From Saccharospirillum sp035704555 (GTDB lineage: Bacteria > Pseudomonadota > Gammaproteobacteria > Pseudomonadales > Natronospirillaceae): DNA of 5,273 bases. The DNA is taken from assembly GCA_035704555.1 (NCBI GenBank), contig DASSWT010000173.1, forward strand, positions 1 to 5,273. The letters are read 5' to 3'. Positions 1 to 5,273 of the stretch are shown piece after piece. A model generated the notes under the pieces. That model was not told where the DNA came from. It was given only the letters and a program-made list of their open reading frames with translations, and searched no databases. Each line of letters begins with the position of its first letter. Within the stretch, counting starts at the first letter, position 1. The position numbers were made by a program, and so were the translations under genes.

Positions 1-522
1 ATTTTAATCGGGCCGATGGGCGCTGGAAAAAGCACCATCGGCCGTTTGCTGTCTGAGCAACTGGGACTGACGTTTGTCGATTCCGACAAAGAGATCGAAG
101 AGCGCTCCGGCGCCAATATTCCCTGGATTTTCGATTTGGAAGGAGAGGCTGGTTTTCGCGATCGCGAGAGCCAGGTCCTGGCCGACCTGGTCAGGGAGCC
201 TCCTCAGGTTCTGGCGACCGGTGGTGGCGCTATTCTGAGGGAGCAGAATCGCACCTTGCTGCGCTCAGCCGGCGTCGTGGTGTACCTGAAAACATCGGTT
301 GCCCAGCAACTGGTGCGCACCGGCAAGGACAAAAACCGCCCTCTCTTGCAAAATGCCAACCCCCGCCAAGTACTCAAACAGATGGCGCAGTTGCGCAACC
401 CTCTTTACGAAGCGACAGCGCACATAATGGTCGACACCAATGGCCACAGTACGCGTTCTGTGGTGCGCGACATCCTTCGTCAACTGAAAGCACTGGATAC
501 TGCCTATGAAACTAACCGTTGA
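1..522 (+). CDS. aroK: Shikimate kinase AroK, 5'-truncated by the window edge
   Basis: Shikimate kinase transfers phosphate from ATP to the 3-hydroxyl of shikimate in the cytoplasm, a late step of the chorismate pathway. The frame is open from base 1 and gives 173 residues before TGA at 520-522. The ATG at 16 is not the start: it encodes the Met inside the Walker A loop (GPMGAGKST, fragment residues 4-12). By comparison with the family, only about 5-8 N-terminal residues are missing. Visible landmarks in the fragment are the shikimate-binding DSD (27-29), Arg53 in GFRDRE, the GGG loop (74-76), the lid Arg113 in DKNRPLL, and Arg132 in RNPLYE. All expected catalytic and binding residues are present, so the enzyme should be active. 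The tail after the last helix (LKALDTAYETNR) is slightly longer than in E. coli AroK. The gene overlaps aroB, as expected for one operon. Identification is secure; the true start lies outside the window. Confidence 0.97.
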   Translation: MLIGPMGAGKSTIGRLLSEQLGLTFVDSDKEIEERSGANIPWIFDLEGEAGFRDRESQVLADLVREPPQVLATGGGAILREQNRTLLRSAGVVVYLKTSVAQQLVRTGKDKNRPLLQNANPRQVLKQMAQLRNPLYEATAHIMVDTNGHSTRSVVRDILRQLKALDTAYETNR

Positions 523-1597
523 ACTGGGTGACCGCAGCTACCCGATTCTGATTCAACCTGACTGCTTGCGGGATTCGCGTGTATGGGACGATTGCGTGCC
601 TCACGCCGAAGTGGTGATTGTCACCAATGAGGTTGTAGCACCGCTGTATCTTGAAGCGGTCGAGGCCGGGCTTTCCAGGCCAGGCCGGCGTCTGTTGTCT
701 CTGGTCCTCCCCGACGGTGAGGCTCATAAAAATCAGGCGACCCTGACCCGCATTTACGATTTTCTTTTGGAAAACAATCTCAGCCGTAAAGTGGCGTTGG
801 TCGCCCTGGGCGGCGGTGTGATCGGCGATATGACTGGCTTTGCCGCCGCTACCTATCAACGTGGTGTCGATTTTGTTCAGGTGCCTACGACCCTGTTGTC
901 CCAGGTTGATTCATCCGTCGGTGGCAAGACTGGCATCAATCATCCTCTGGGAAAGAATATGATTGGTGCCTTCAAGCAGCCTAAAGCGGTGTTGATAGAC
1001 CCGACTGTTCTGGGCACTTTACCTCCCCGGGAACTGTCGGCTGGGCTGGCCGAGGTGATCAAGTACGGGCTGATTGGTGATGCCGACTTCTTCGGCTGGC
1101 TCGAGCAGACGATGCCGGATCTGATGGCCAATGATGCGGGTGCTATCAGTGAAGCGATCTATCGCTCTTGTGCGGCAAAAGCGCGCATTGTGGCGGCAGA
1201 TGAAACCGAGCAGGGCGTGCGGGCAACGCTGAATCTGGGGCATACCTTTGGTCATGCCATTGAAGCTGAAATGGGGTACGGCACCTGGTTGCATGGCGAG
1301 GCGGTCGGTACCGGCATGGCACTGGCCTGCGCGATGAGTGAGCGATTGGGTTGGCTTGAGCCTGATGTTGTCATCCGGGCCCTGACCTTGATCCGCCAGG
1401 CTGGTTTACCGGTCGATGTACCCACAAAAATGACACCCGCCGCTTTCATAACGCACATGGCCCGCGATAAAAAAGTTGAGGCAGGTCAGCTTCGACTGGT
1501 CTTGCTGAAGGGTCTGGGGCAGGCGGTTGTGACTGCCGATTTCGAACCAGAGGTGCTGACTGAAACGCTAGAACAGGCCTGTGCTAAGGACCGTTAA
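506..1597 (+). CDS. aroB: 3-dehydroquinate synthase AroB
   Basis: AroB converts DAHP to 3-dehydroquinate, the second step of the shikimate pathway, using NAD+ and a divalent metal (Zn2+ or Co2+) in the cytoplasm. The 363-residue product has the usual family length. The N-terminal domain carries the NAD-binding stretch LGGGVIGDMTGFAA (101-114), followed by QVPTTLLSQVDSSVGGKTGIN (residues 125-145). The three expected metal ligands are in place: Glu183 in GLAEVIKYG, His246 in NLGHTFGHA, and His263 in WLHGEA. The late DKK motif (321-323) is also present. The ATG at 506 is the only sensible start, because the encoded MKLTVELGDRSYPI matches the family N-terminus. It lies inside the last codons of aroK, a 17-base overlap, with only a weak GGA at 495-497 as ribosome-binding site. 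This suggests translational coupling to aroK. Nothing indicates damage or loss of function. Confidence 0.98.
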   Translation: MKLTVELGDRSYPILIQPDCLRDSRVWDDCVPHAEVVIVTNEVVAPLYLEAVEAGLSRPGRRLLSLVLPDGEAHKNQATLTRIYDFLLENNLSRKVALVALGGGVIGDMTGFAAATYQRGVDFVQVPTTLLSQVDSSVGGKTGINHPLGKNMIGAFKQPKAVLIDPTVLGTLPPRELSAGLAEVIKYGLIGDADFFGWLEQTMPDLMANDAGAISEAIYRSCAAKARIVAADETEQGVRATLNLGHTFGHAIEAEMGYGTWLHGEAVGTGMALACAMSERLGWLEPDVVIRALTLIRQAGLPVDVPTKMTPAAFITHMARDKKVEAGQLRLVLLKGLGQAVVTADFEPEVLTETLEQACAKDR

Positions 1598-1611
1598 GTG
1601 TCGTTGTGCAA

Positions 1612-1661
1612 AGGTGTGGAATAGCACCTCTGTTCTGGCTTTACAAAGTCACTGGACAGTG
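1612..1661. repeat. Two short dyads in the aroB-damX gap
   Basis: The 82-base gap between aroB and the next gene holds two small inverted repeats. AGGTGT (1612-1617) can pair with GCACCT (1624-1629), including one G-U pair, across a 6-base loop. CACTG (1650-1654) and CAGTG (1657-1661) flank two bases. Neither is followed by a T-run, so these are not convincing terminators. A TTTACA at 1640-1645 could be a -35 element, but the hexamer 17 bases downstream (TGAAGT) is a poor -10. The simplest reading is that transcription continues from aroKB into damX. A binding-site role for either dyad is speculative, since arms of 5-6 bases can occur by chance. Confidence 0.2.
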
Positions 1662-1679
1662 CTGAAGTGAGTCGGTTTA

Positions 1680-3167
1680 ATGAAGGAACGTTCAGGACCG
1701 GTACCCTTTATGCAGGATATGCCCGATCAAACCCAGCGCATGCTCGACTTTTATGGGTTGGCGCGAGATCCTTTCGGTGATGAGGTCGATGCCGCTGTCT
1801 TCAGTGGCGTCGCCGAACGCTCAGACACCGTTGAGCAACTCAAGCATCTGTTGACCTTCAGCCCTCAGGATTGTTTGCTGATGGCTCCGGCTGAAGGTGG
1901 CAAACGCCATCTGGCGCGTGAAGTGTTGAAACGTTTTGACGACGAATGGCGCGTCGTCTGGCTGGATGCGGGCAGCGCGGGTCAGCTAGACATCATTTGC
2001 CGTGAACTGATCGGCCAGTTAGGGCTGGGGTTGCGTGTCGATTCCGATACCGCCTCGCTGTTTCGTAACATTGCCGATGCCATTGCCCAGCGTACGGCAG
2101 ATGGCGAGAATTTCCTGTTGATTGTTGAGCATGCTGATCGCTGGAGCGGAGAAGTACAGTCCTGGGTGCAGTCATTGCACACCCTGGCCACCCAGCCTGA
2201 TCTGCGCATGCGCCAGCTGTGGCTGGCCGAGTCGGCCACCGCGATTGAGCAGGCGGGCAACGATGAACTCTGGTTTGTGCTCGTGCTAGAGCCCTTTAAC
2301 GAAGCCGATGCCGCCGGGTATTTGCGTGATCGTTTTGCCGCTGCTGGCCATCTGAACGGCGCGCCGATCGAAGCCCGCGATATTGCGCGCCTGAACGACC
2401 TGGCTCATGGCCTGCCCGGGCATCTGAACCAGGTCGTGAGTGATTACCTGATTGCCGGCACCTTCAAGACCACCGAACGGCGCCAGGGGTTCCCCCTGAC
2501 CCATGTCATTGCCGGTTCCGCCGTAGTGACGCTGCTGGTTCTGGTCTTTATCTACAGTCGCGGCGGCGATGAGGAAGAGCCGGAATCGGTTGCGGTTGAA
2601 TCCGAGATGGCAGCGCCGAATTCCGAGGTGCAGCAACGCCTGGCGGAGGCGGTTGCTCGGGTTGAAGCGCGCCAGCAGGATTCAGCCCCTGCCGATGCCA
2701 GTGACACCAATGCAGCACCTGAGGAGCCACCCGAGCCTCCCCCGGAACCGGTGGCAGAACCCCTGGCTGCACCTGAAGCGACTGAAGCCCCCGAAGTAGC
2801 TGCTGAACCGCCTGAACCTGAACCGGCCCCGGAACCTGAACCCCCGGCTGCACCGGCACCAACTGACGTATCGCTACCGGGATGGCTGGCCGACGCGAAC
2901 GACACTCAGTATTCACTGCAGTTGTTGGGCGTGCGCAATCGTGCCGCGATTGAGCGCCTAATAGATGAACAGACCAACCCTGAGCAATTCGCCATCTTAA
3001 CCACCCAACTGGATGGCAGGCCCTGGCATATACTGGTCTATGGGTTGTACCCGGATTCAGCTACCGCCCGAGCGGATATTCCCAACCTGCCGGACGACTT
3101 TTCCGAACAATCTCCCTGGGCCAGAAATGTGGCCGATTTGAAAGCATCAGCAAGCTCATCTAATTGA
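1680..3167 (+). CDS. damX: DamX-like AAA/SPOR-domain inner-membrane protein
   Basis: The predicted product (495 residues) is a single-pass membrane protein of the DamX type. Residues about 25-260 resemble the ExeA-type AAA domain: FYGLARDPFGD (24-34) is the typical opening and GLPGHLNQVV (244-253) a typical late motif. A hydrophobic segment (about 274-292) follows basic residues KTTERR and precedes the acidic DEEEPE, so the N-terminus should be cytoplasmic. Residues about 297-400 form a Pro/Glu/Ala-rich linker. The SPOR domain (about 407-489) includes YSLQLLG (411-417), WHILVYGLYP (449-458) and SPWAR (478-482). In characterised proteins this domain binds denuded septal glycan, so a role in division or envelope remodelling is inferred. 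The Walker motifs look degenerate: APAEGGKRH at 69-77 and LLIVEHAD at 146-153. The start is uncertain. ATG 1680 has AAGTGAG (1665-1671) upstream, but Met11 (1710, with AGGA at 1695-1698) or Met14 (1719) would give a lead-in closer to Pseudomonas homologues. It may be cotranscribed with aroKB. Confidence 0.88.
   Translation: MKERSGPVPFMQDMPDQTQRMLDFYGLARDPFGDEVDAAVFSGVAERSDTVEQLKHLLTFSPQDCLLMAPAEGGKRHLAREVLKRFDDEWRVVWLDAGSAGQLDIICRELIGQLGLGLRVDSDTASLFRNIADAIAQRTADGENFLLIVEHADRWSGEVQSWVQSLHTLATQPDLRMRQLWLAESATAIEQAGNDELWFVLVLEPFNEADAAGYLRDRFAAAGHLNGAPIEARDIARLNDLAHGLPGHLNQVVSDYLIAGTFKTTERRQGFPLTHVIAGSAVVTLLVLVFIYSRGGDEEEPESVAVESEMAAPNSEVQQRLAEAVARVEARQQDSAPADASDTNAAPEEPPEPPPEPVAEPLAAPEATEAPEVAAEPPEPEPAPEPEPPAAPAPTDVSLPGWLADANDTQYSLQLLGVRNRAAIERLIDEQTNPEQFAILTTQLDGRPWHILVYGLYPDSATARADIPNLPDDFSEQSPWARNVADLKASASSSN
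2715..2861 (+). repeat. Low-complexity Pro/Glu/Ala-coding tract in damX
   Basis: This tract encodes residues 346-394 of the DamX-like protein, almost entirely Pro, Glu and Ala with PEP and EPEP runs. At the DNA level it contains repeated GAACC units, for example around 2814-2824 and 2832-2844. It forms the periplasmic spacer between the membrane segment and the SPOR domain, presumably extended and flexible so the domain can reach the peptidoglycan. The biased composition leaves several other frames open on both strands; these are not genes. Such tracts often vary in length between strains through slippage. Confidence 0.7.
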
Positions 3168-3174
3168 TTTTCAT

Positions 3175-3211
3175 TAAATAAGTCGCTTCTTTCAATGAAG
3201 CGACTTATTTA
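3175..3211. terminator. Factor-independent terminator after damX
   Basis: A perfect 15-base-pair inverted repeat begins 7 bases after the damX stop codon. The left arm (3175-3189) and right arm (3197-3211) flank a 7-base loop, TTTCAAT. The core GTCGCTTC/GAAGCGAC is flanked by A-rich sequence on the left and T-rich sequence (TTATTT) on the right, so the U-tract lies within the lower stem. The A-rich left flank means it could also terminate transcription arriving from the other strand, although no minus-strand gene is visible here. It should end the aroKB-damX message and insulate gltB. Confidence 0.82.
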
Positions 3212-3234
3212 CCCTCATATTATACCGTTATAAA

Positions 3235-3262
3235 TTGTGAAGTTGTTATTGCTCAGTAGACT
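3235..3262 (+). promoter_or_regulatory. Weak candidate sigma-70 promoter for gltB
   Basis: After the terminator, gltB needs its own promoter. The AT-rich stretch 3215-3262 is the likeliest place. One candidate pairs TTGTGA (3235-3240, 4 of 6 to TTGACA) with TAGACT (3257-3262, 4 of 6 to TATAAT) at a 16-base spacing, placing the transcript start near 3269. Alternative -10 elements with better hexamers are TATTAT (3218-3223) and TATAAA (3229-3234), but neither has a good -35. I saw no sigma-54 type GG/GC element in this stretch. The exact promoter is therefore unresolved. Confidence 0.25.
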
Positions 3263-3283
3263 CAGCCGCAGATTCAGTCGTTC

Positions 3284-3445
3284 ATGAGGTTGTTTGAATG
3301 CGTCTGGGTGCATTTCATAACCTGGGTGCAGACAAGCCAAACAACCTTTCCTGAGCAGATCAGTAAGAGGGCCGTAGCTGCCATCCGTGCTGGTACAGGG
3401 TATCTGATGCCCCTTTACCAGTGGCTAGCGGTCCTCCCCGGATAA
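3284..3445 (+). CDS. Possible 53-codon leader open frame upstream of gltB
   Basis: An ATG at 3284 opens a 53-codon frame that ends with TAA at 3443-3445, 13 bases before the gltB start and just ahead of its ribosome-binding site. The start of the predicted peptide, MRLFECVWVHFITWVQ, is hydrophobic and contains two of its three Trp. There is no convincing ribosome-binding site upstream, and the peptide resembles no family I know. A frame of this length can arise by chance. It is listed because it spans both hairpins of the leader and stops close to gltB, an arrangement that could allow translational coupling or attenuation. The peptide is not notably rich in Glu or Gln, which argues against a classic amino-acid attenuator. 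Confidence 0.13.
   Translation: MRLFECVWVHFITWVQTSQTTFPEQISKRAVAAIRAGTGYLMPLYQWLAVLPG
3287..3347 (+). promoter_or_regulatory. Structured leader element 1 upstream of gltB
   Basis: AGGTTGTTTG (3287-3296) is exactly complementary to CAAACAACCT (3338-3347), a 10-base-pair outer stem. Inside it, GC (3300-3301) pairs with GC (3336-3337) and GTCTG (3302-3306) pairs with CAGAC (3329-3333), leaving small bulges and a 22-base apical region. A competing fold is possible: GGTT (3288-3291) with AACC (3319-3322), plus AATGC (3297-3301) with GCATT (3310-3314). The two folds share bases and exclude each other, as in switching leaders. Its place in the probable gltB 5' untranslated region suggests regulation. 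I recognise no known riboswitch, and the conserved segments of the glutamine (glnA) riboswitch are not apparent. Confidence 0.4.
3304..3330 (+). repeat. 9-base direct repeat CTGGGTGCA
   Basis: CTGGGTGCA occurs at 3304-3312 and again at 3322-3330, an 18-base period that is close to two helical turns. Both copies lie within the apical half of leader element 1, where they could exchange pairing partners. In the overlapping leader open frame both copies encode Trp-Val followed by His or Gln. It could equally be a tandem protein-binding site on DNA or a small duplication without function. Confidence 0.4.
3377..3429 (+). promoter_or_regulatory. Structured leader element 2 upstream of gltB
   Basis: A second extended inverted repeat lies 30 bases after the first. 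From outside in, GCT (3377-3379) pairs with AGC (3427-3429) and GCCA (3380-3383) with TGGC (3422-3425). After a 6-base bulge, CTGGTA (3390-3395) pairs with TACCAG (3416-3421), and AGGG (3397-3400) pairs with CCCT (3411-3414). This closes a 10-base loop and gives 17 pairs in total. It ends 17 bases before the gltB ribosome-binding site and has no following U-tract, so it is not a terminator. It may influence gltB translation or message stability. Confidence 0.35.
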
Positions 3446-3446
3446 A

Positions 3447-3453
3447 AAGAGAG
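3447..3453 (+). promoter_or_regulatory. gltB ribosome-binding site
   Basis: AAGAGAG lies 5 bases before the gltB ATG. It is a modest purine-rich Shine-Dalgarno sequence. It helps decide the start, because an in-frame TAG at 3426-3428 leaves no upstream alternative and no ATG, GTG or TTG follows before the nucleophile cysteine codon. Confidence 0.6.
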
Positions 3454-3458
3454 TCACT

Positions 3459-5273
3459 ATGAAACAGGGTCTCCACCGTTCTGACAGTCATCAACTGTCG
3501 GACAATCTCGATCGCCCCACAGGGCTCTACCAGCCTGATGAATTCCGCGATAACTGCGGTTTCGGTCTGATCGCTCACATGCAGGGCCAGGCCAGCCACG
3601 AGTTGCTGCAAACCGCTATTGAGTCGCTGACCTGCATGACGCACCGGGGCGGCATCGCGGCCGATGGTAAAACCGGTGATGGTTGCGGCCTGTTGTTGCA
3701 AATGCCCGATGCCTTTGTGCGTGAACAGGCCGATACGCTGTTTCAGGCCGATCTGGGTGACCACTACGCCGTTGGCATGATCTTTTTGAATGCCGATGAC
3801 ACCAAGGCGGCGTCTGGGCGCACTGCTCTGGAAACCGCGCTTGCCAATGAAGGCCTGGAACTGGTTGGCTGGCGCACCGTGCCGACCGATACCCGAGTCT
3901 GTGGCCCGATGGCGCTCGATTGTCTGCCGGTGATCGAGCAGGTGTTCGTTAAGGCTGAATCGCCTGACGGCCTTGCCGTGAAGCTCTACAGTGCGCGCCG
4001 TAAGGCGGAGCTGGCCATGCAGGACGATGACGAGTTCTATATCTGCTCGCTGTCCGATACCGTGCTGTCCTATAAAGGGCTGGTCATGCCGGAAGACTTG
4101 CCGCGTTTTTATCTGGACCTGGCAAGCGAATCTCTGGAAACCGGGATCTGCGTTTTCCACCAGCGCTTTTCCACCAACACCATGCCCAAGTGGCCGCTGG
4201 CTCAGCCGTTCCGTCTGCTGGCGCACAACGGTGAGATCAATACCATTCAGGGCAACCGCAACTGGGCCCGGGCCCGCGCAAGCAAGTTCGAATCGCCGCA
4301 TTTGCCGAATCTGGAAGAGCTGCAGCCAGTGGTTAACACCACCGGCTCCGACTCTTCCAGCATGGACAATATGCTCGAACTGATGCTGCTGGGTGGTATG
4401 GACCTGTTCCGCGCCTGCCGCACCATGATTCCGCCTGCCTGGCACAACGTCGAGAACATTGACGGCGAGCTGAAAGCGTTCTACGAATTCAACTCCATGC
4501 ACATGGAACCCTGGGATGGCCCGGCCGGCATTGTATTGACCGATGGCCGCTACGCCGTTTGCATGCTCGACCGTAACGGCTTGCGCCCGGCACGCTGGGT
4601 CATTACCAAAAATGGCTTTATTACCCTGGCCTCTGAAATTGGTACCTTCCAGTACAAGCCGGAAGACGTCGTAGCCAAGGGCCGGGTTGGGCCGGGCCGT
4701 ATTGTCGCTGTGGATACTCACACCGGTGAGTTCCTGCAAACCGAAGAAATCGATAACCGGCTGAAGAAAACCCACCCCTACAAAGACTGGTTGAAAAACA
4801 ACGCCGTGCGTCTGCGCAGCAAACTGGAACTGGCCGAAGAGGTGGATGGTTCGTCGCTGTCGCCGGAGCAATTGCTTGCCTACCAGAAAATGTTCCAGGT
4901 CTCCTTTGAGGAGCGCGACCAGGTGCTGCGTCCGCTGGCCGAAAGTGGCCAGGAAGCCGTCGGTTCCATGGGTGACGATACACCCATGGCGGTGTTGTCG
5001 CAGCACATTCGCCCGGTGACCGATTACTTCCGGCAGCAGTTTGCCCAGGTCACCAACCCGCCGATTGACCCGTTGCGTGAAGCGGTGGTCATGTCGCTGG
5101 AGACCTGCCTGGGGCCGGAACGGAACCTGTTTGAACCCACGGCAGATCACGCCAAGCGTCTGATTCTGACGTCACCAGTGTTGTCGCCGCTGAAGTTCCA
5201 GAACTTCCTGCATCAGGAAGCGCCGGAGTTCCGCCATCAGGTATTGCCACTGGCGTACCCGGCCGACGGTGAT
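3459..5273 (+). CDS. gltB: Glutamate synthase (NADPH) large subunit, 3'-truncated by the window edge
   Basis: GltB is the large (alpha) subunit of glutamate synthase. It hydrolyses glutamine and channels the ammonia to 2-oxoglutarate, with GltD supplying electrons from NADPH. The frame is open to the window end, giving 605 of roughly 1,480-1,500 expected residues. Residues 1-32 should be a propeptide removed to expose Cys33 (DNCGFGLIAH), the N-terminal nucleophile of class II amidotransferases. The amidotransferase domain runs to about 430 and shows MTHRGGIAADGKTGDGCG (60-77), FHQRFSTNT (233-241), HNGEINTIQGNRNWARAR (256-273), TGSDSSSMDN (295-304) and DRNGLRPARW (371-380). GSMGDDTPMAVLS (502-514) and NPPIDPLRE (533-541) start the central domain. 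The FMN and 3Fe-4S regions lie beyond the window. Compared with short Pseudomonas-type starts, about 20 residues appear added before GLYQPDEF. A terminator and a structured leader separate it from damX, so it probably has its own promoter. gltD is expected downstream. Confidence 0.97.
   Translation, partial: MKQGLHRSDSHQLSDNLDRPTGLYQPDEFRDNCGFGLIAHMQGQASHELLQTAIESLTCMTHRGGIAADGKTGDGCGLLLQMPDAFVREQADTLFQADLGDHYAVGMIFLNADDTKAASGRTALETALANEGLELVGWRTVPTDTRVCGPMALDCLPVIEQVFVKAESPDGLAVKLYSARRKAELAMQDDDEFYICSLSDTVLSYKGLVMPEDLPRFYLDLASESLETGICVFHQRFSTNTMPKWPLAQPFRLLAHNGEINTIQGNRNWARARASKFESPHLPNLEELQPVVNTTGSDSSSMDNMLELMLLGGMDLFRACRTMIPPAWHNVENIDGELKAFYEFNSMHMEPWDGPAGIVLTDGRYAVCMLDRNGLRPARWVITKNGFITLASEIGTFQYKPEDVVAKGRVGPGRIVAVDTHTGEFLQTEEIDNRLKKTHPYKDWLKNNAVRLRSKLELAEEVDGSSLSPEQLLAYQKMFQVSFEERDQVLRPLAESGQEAVGSMGDDTPMAVLSQHIRPVTDYFRQQFAQVTNPPIDPLREAVVMSLETCLGPERNLFEPTADHAKRLILTSPVLSPLKFQNFLHQEAPEFRHQVLPLAYPADGD

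Noticed and set aside
16..18. ATG at 16 as the aroK start
   Set aside because: This Met lies inside the Walker A loop (GPMGAGKST); the upstream codons ILIGP are part of the conserved first strand, so the real start is before the window.
1640..1668. Promoter for damX in the aroB-damX gap
   Set aside because: TTTACA is a fair -35, but the hexamer at a 17-base spacing (TGAAGT) matches only 3 of 6 -10 positions, so readthrough from aroKB is the simpler explanation.
2548..2916. Several overlapping open frames on both strands over the damX linker
   Set aside because: They are by-products of the low-complexity Pro/Glu/Ala-coding tract, which is stop-poor in most frames. Their products are simple-sequence peptides such as Gly/Ser runs.
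3269..3458. Glutamine (glnA-type) riboswitch in the gltB leader
   Set aside because: TCGTTCAT near 3278-3285 slightly recalls part of that motif as I remember it, but the other conserved segments are not apparent and the stem layout differs.
3360..5150. A 596-codon open frame on the minus strand opposite gltB
   Set aside because: It is aligned codon for codon with gltB. It stays open because gltB avoids TTA, CTA and TCA, the sense codons that would read as stops on the other strand, as GC-preferring genes commonly do. It ends where TCA first appears upstream, and the next in-frame TCA (5172-5174) bounds its other end. The gltB frame has clear family motifs throughout; the antisense product resembles nothing known.
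1..5273. Mobile element, CRISPR array, toxin-antitoxin or defence genes
   Set aside because: No transposase or integrase frames, terminal repeats, regularly spaced repeats or orphan gene clusters are visible; the four genes are conserved core genes in a familiar order.

Overview
The window is chromosomal housekeeping DNA from a gammaproteobacterium. All genes lie on the + strand in the order aroK (5' end cut off), aroB, a DamX-like gene encoding an AAA/SPOR protein, and gltB (3' end cut off). Base composition looks moderately GC-rich, with GC-preferring third positions. This gene order, together with a DamX that carries an ExeA-type AAA domain, recalls Pseudomonas and marine relatives such as Marinobacter or Saccharospirillum. 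The genus cannot be fixed from the sequence alone, and that placement is inference.

Layout. Bases 1-522 encode shikimate kinase, lacking only a few N-terminal residues. aroB (506-1597, 3-dehydroquinate synthase) overlaps its end by 17 bases. An 82-base gap holds two small dyads but no convincing promoter or terminator. The DamX-like gene (1680-3167) follows and encodes a cytoplasmic AAA-like domain, one membrane segment, a Pro/Glu/Ala-rich periplasmic linker and a C-terminal SPOR domain. A strong factor-independent terminator (3175-3211) begins just after its stop codon. The 291-base gap before gltB holds that terminator, a weak candidate promoter, and a roughly 190-base leader with two sizeable inverted-repeat structures and a short open frame. 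gltB (3459 to the window end) encodes the first 605 residues of the glutamate synthase large subunit: propeptide, glutamine amidotransferase domain and the start of the central domain.

How the parts work together. AroK and AroB catalyse two steps of the shikimate pathway to chorismate and are probably translated from one message that continues into damX. The DamX-like protein probably acts in cell division or envelope remodelling by binding septal peptidoglycan. The terminator separates that transcript from gltB, which starts a nitrogen-assimilation unit whose small-subunit gene gltD probably lies beyond the window.

I found no CRISPR array, insertion sequence, tRNA, rRNA or defence system. 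The two points most worth following up are the structured leader upstream of gltB, which matches no RNA family I recognise, and the DamX-like AAA domain, whose nucleotide-binding motifs look degenerate. Neither amounts to a clearly new system.
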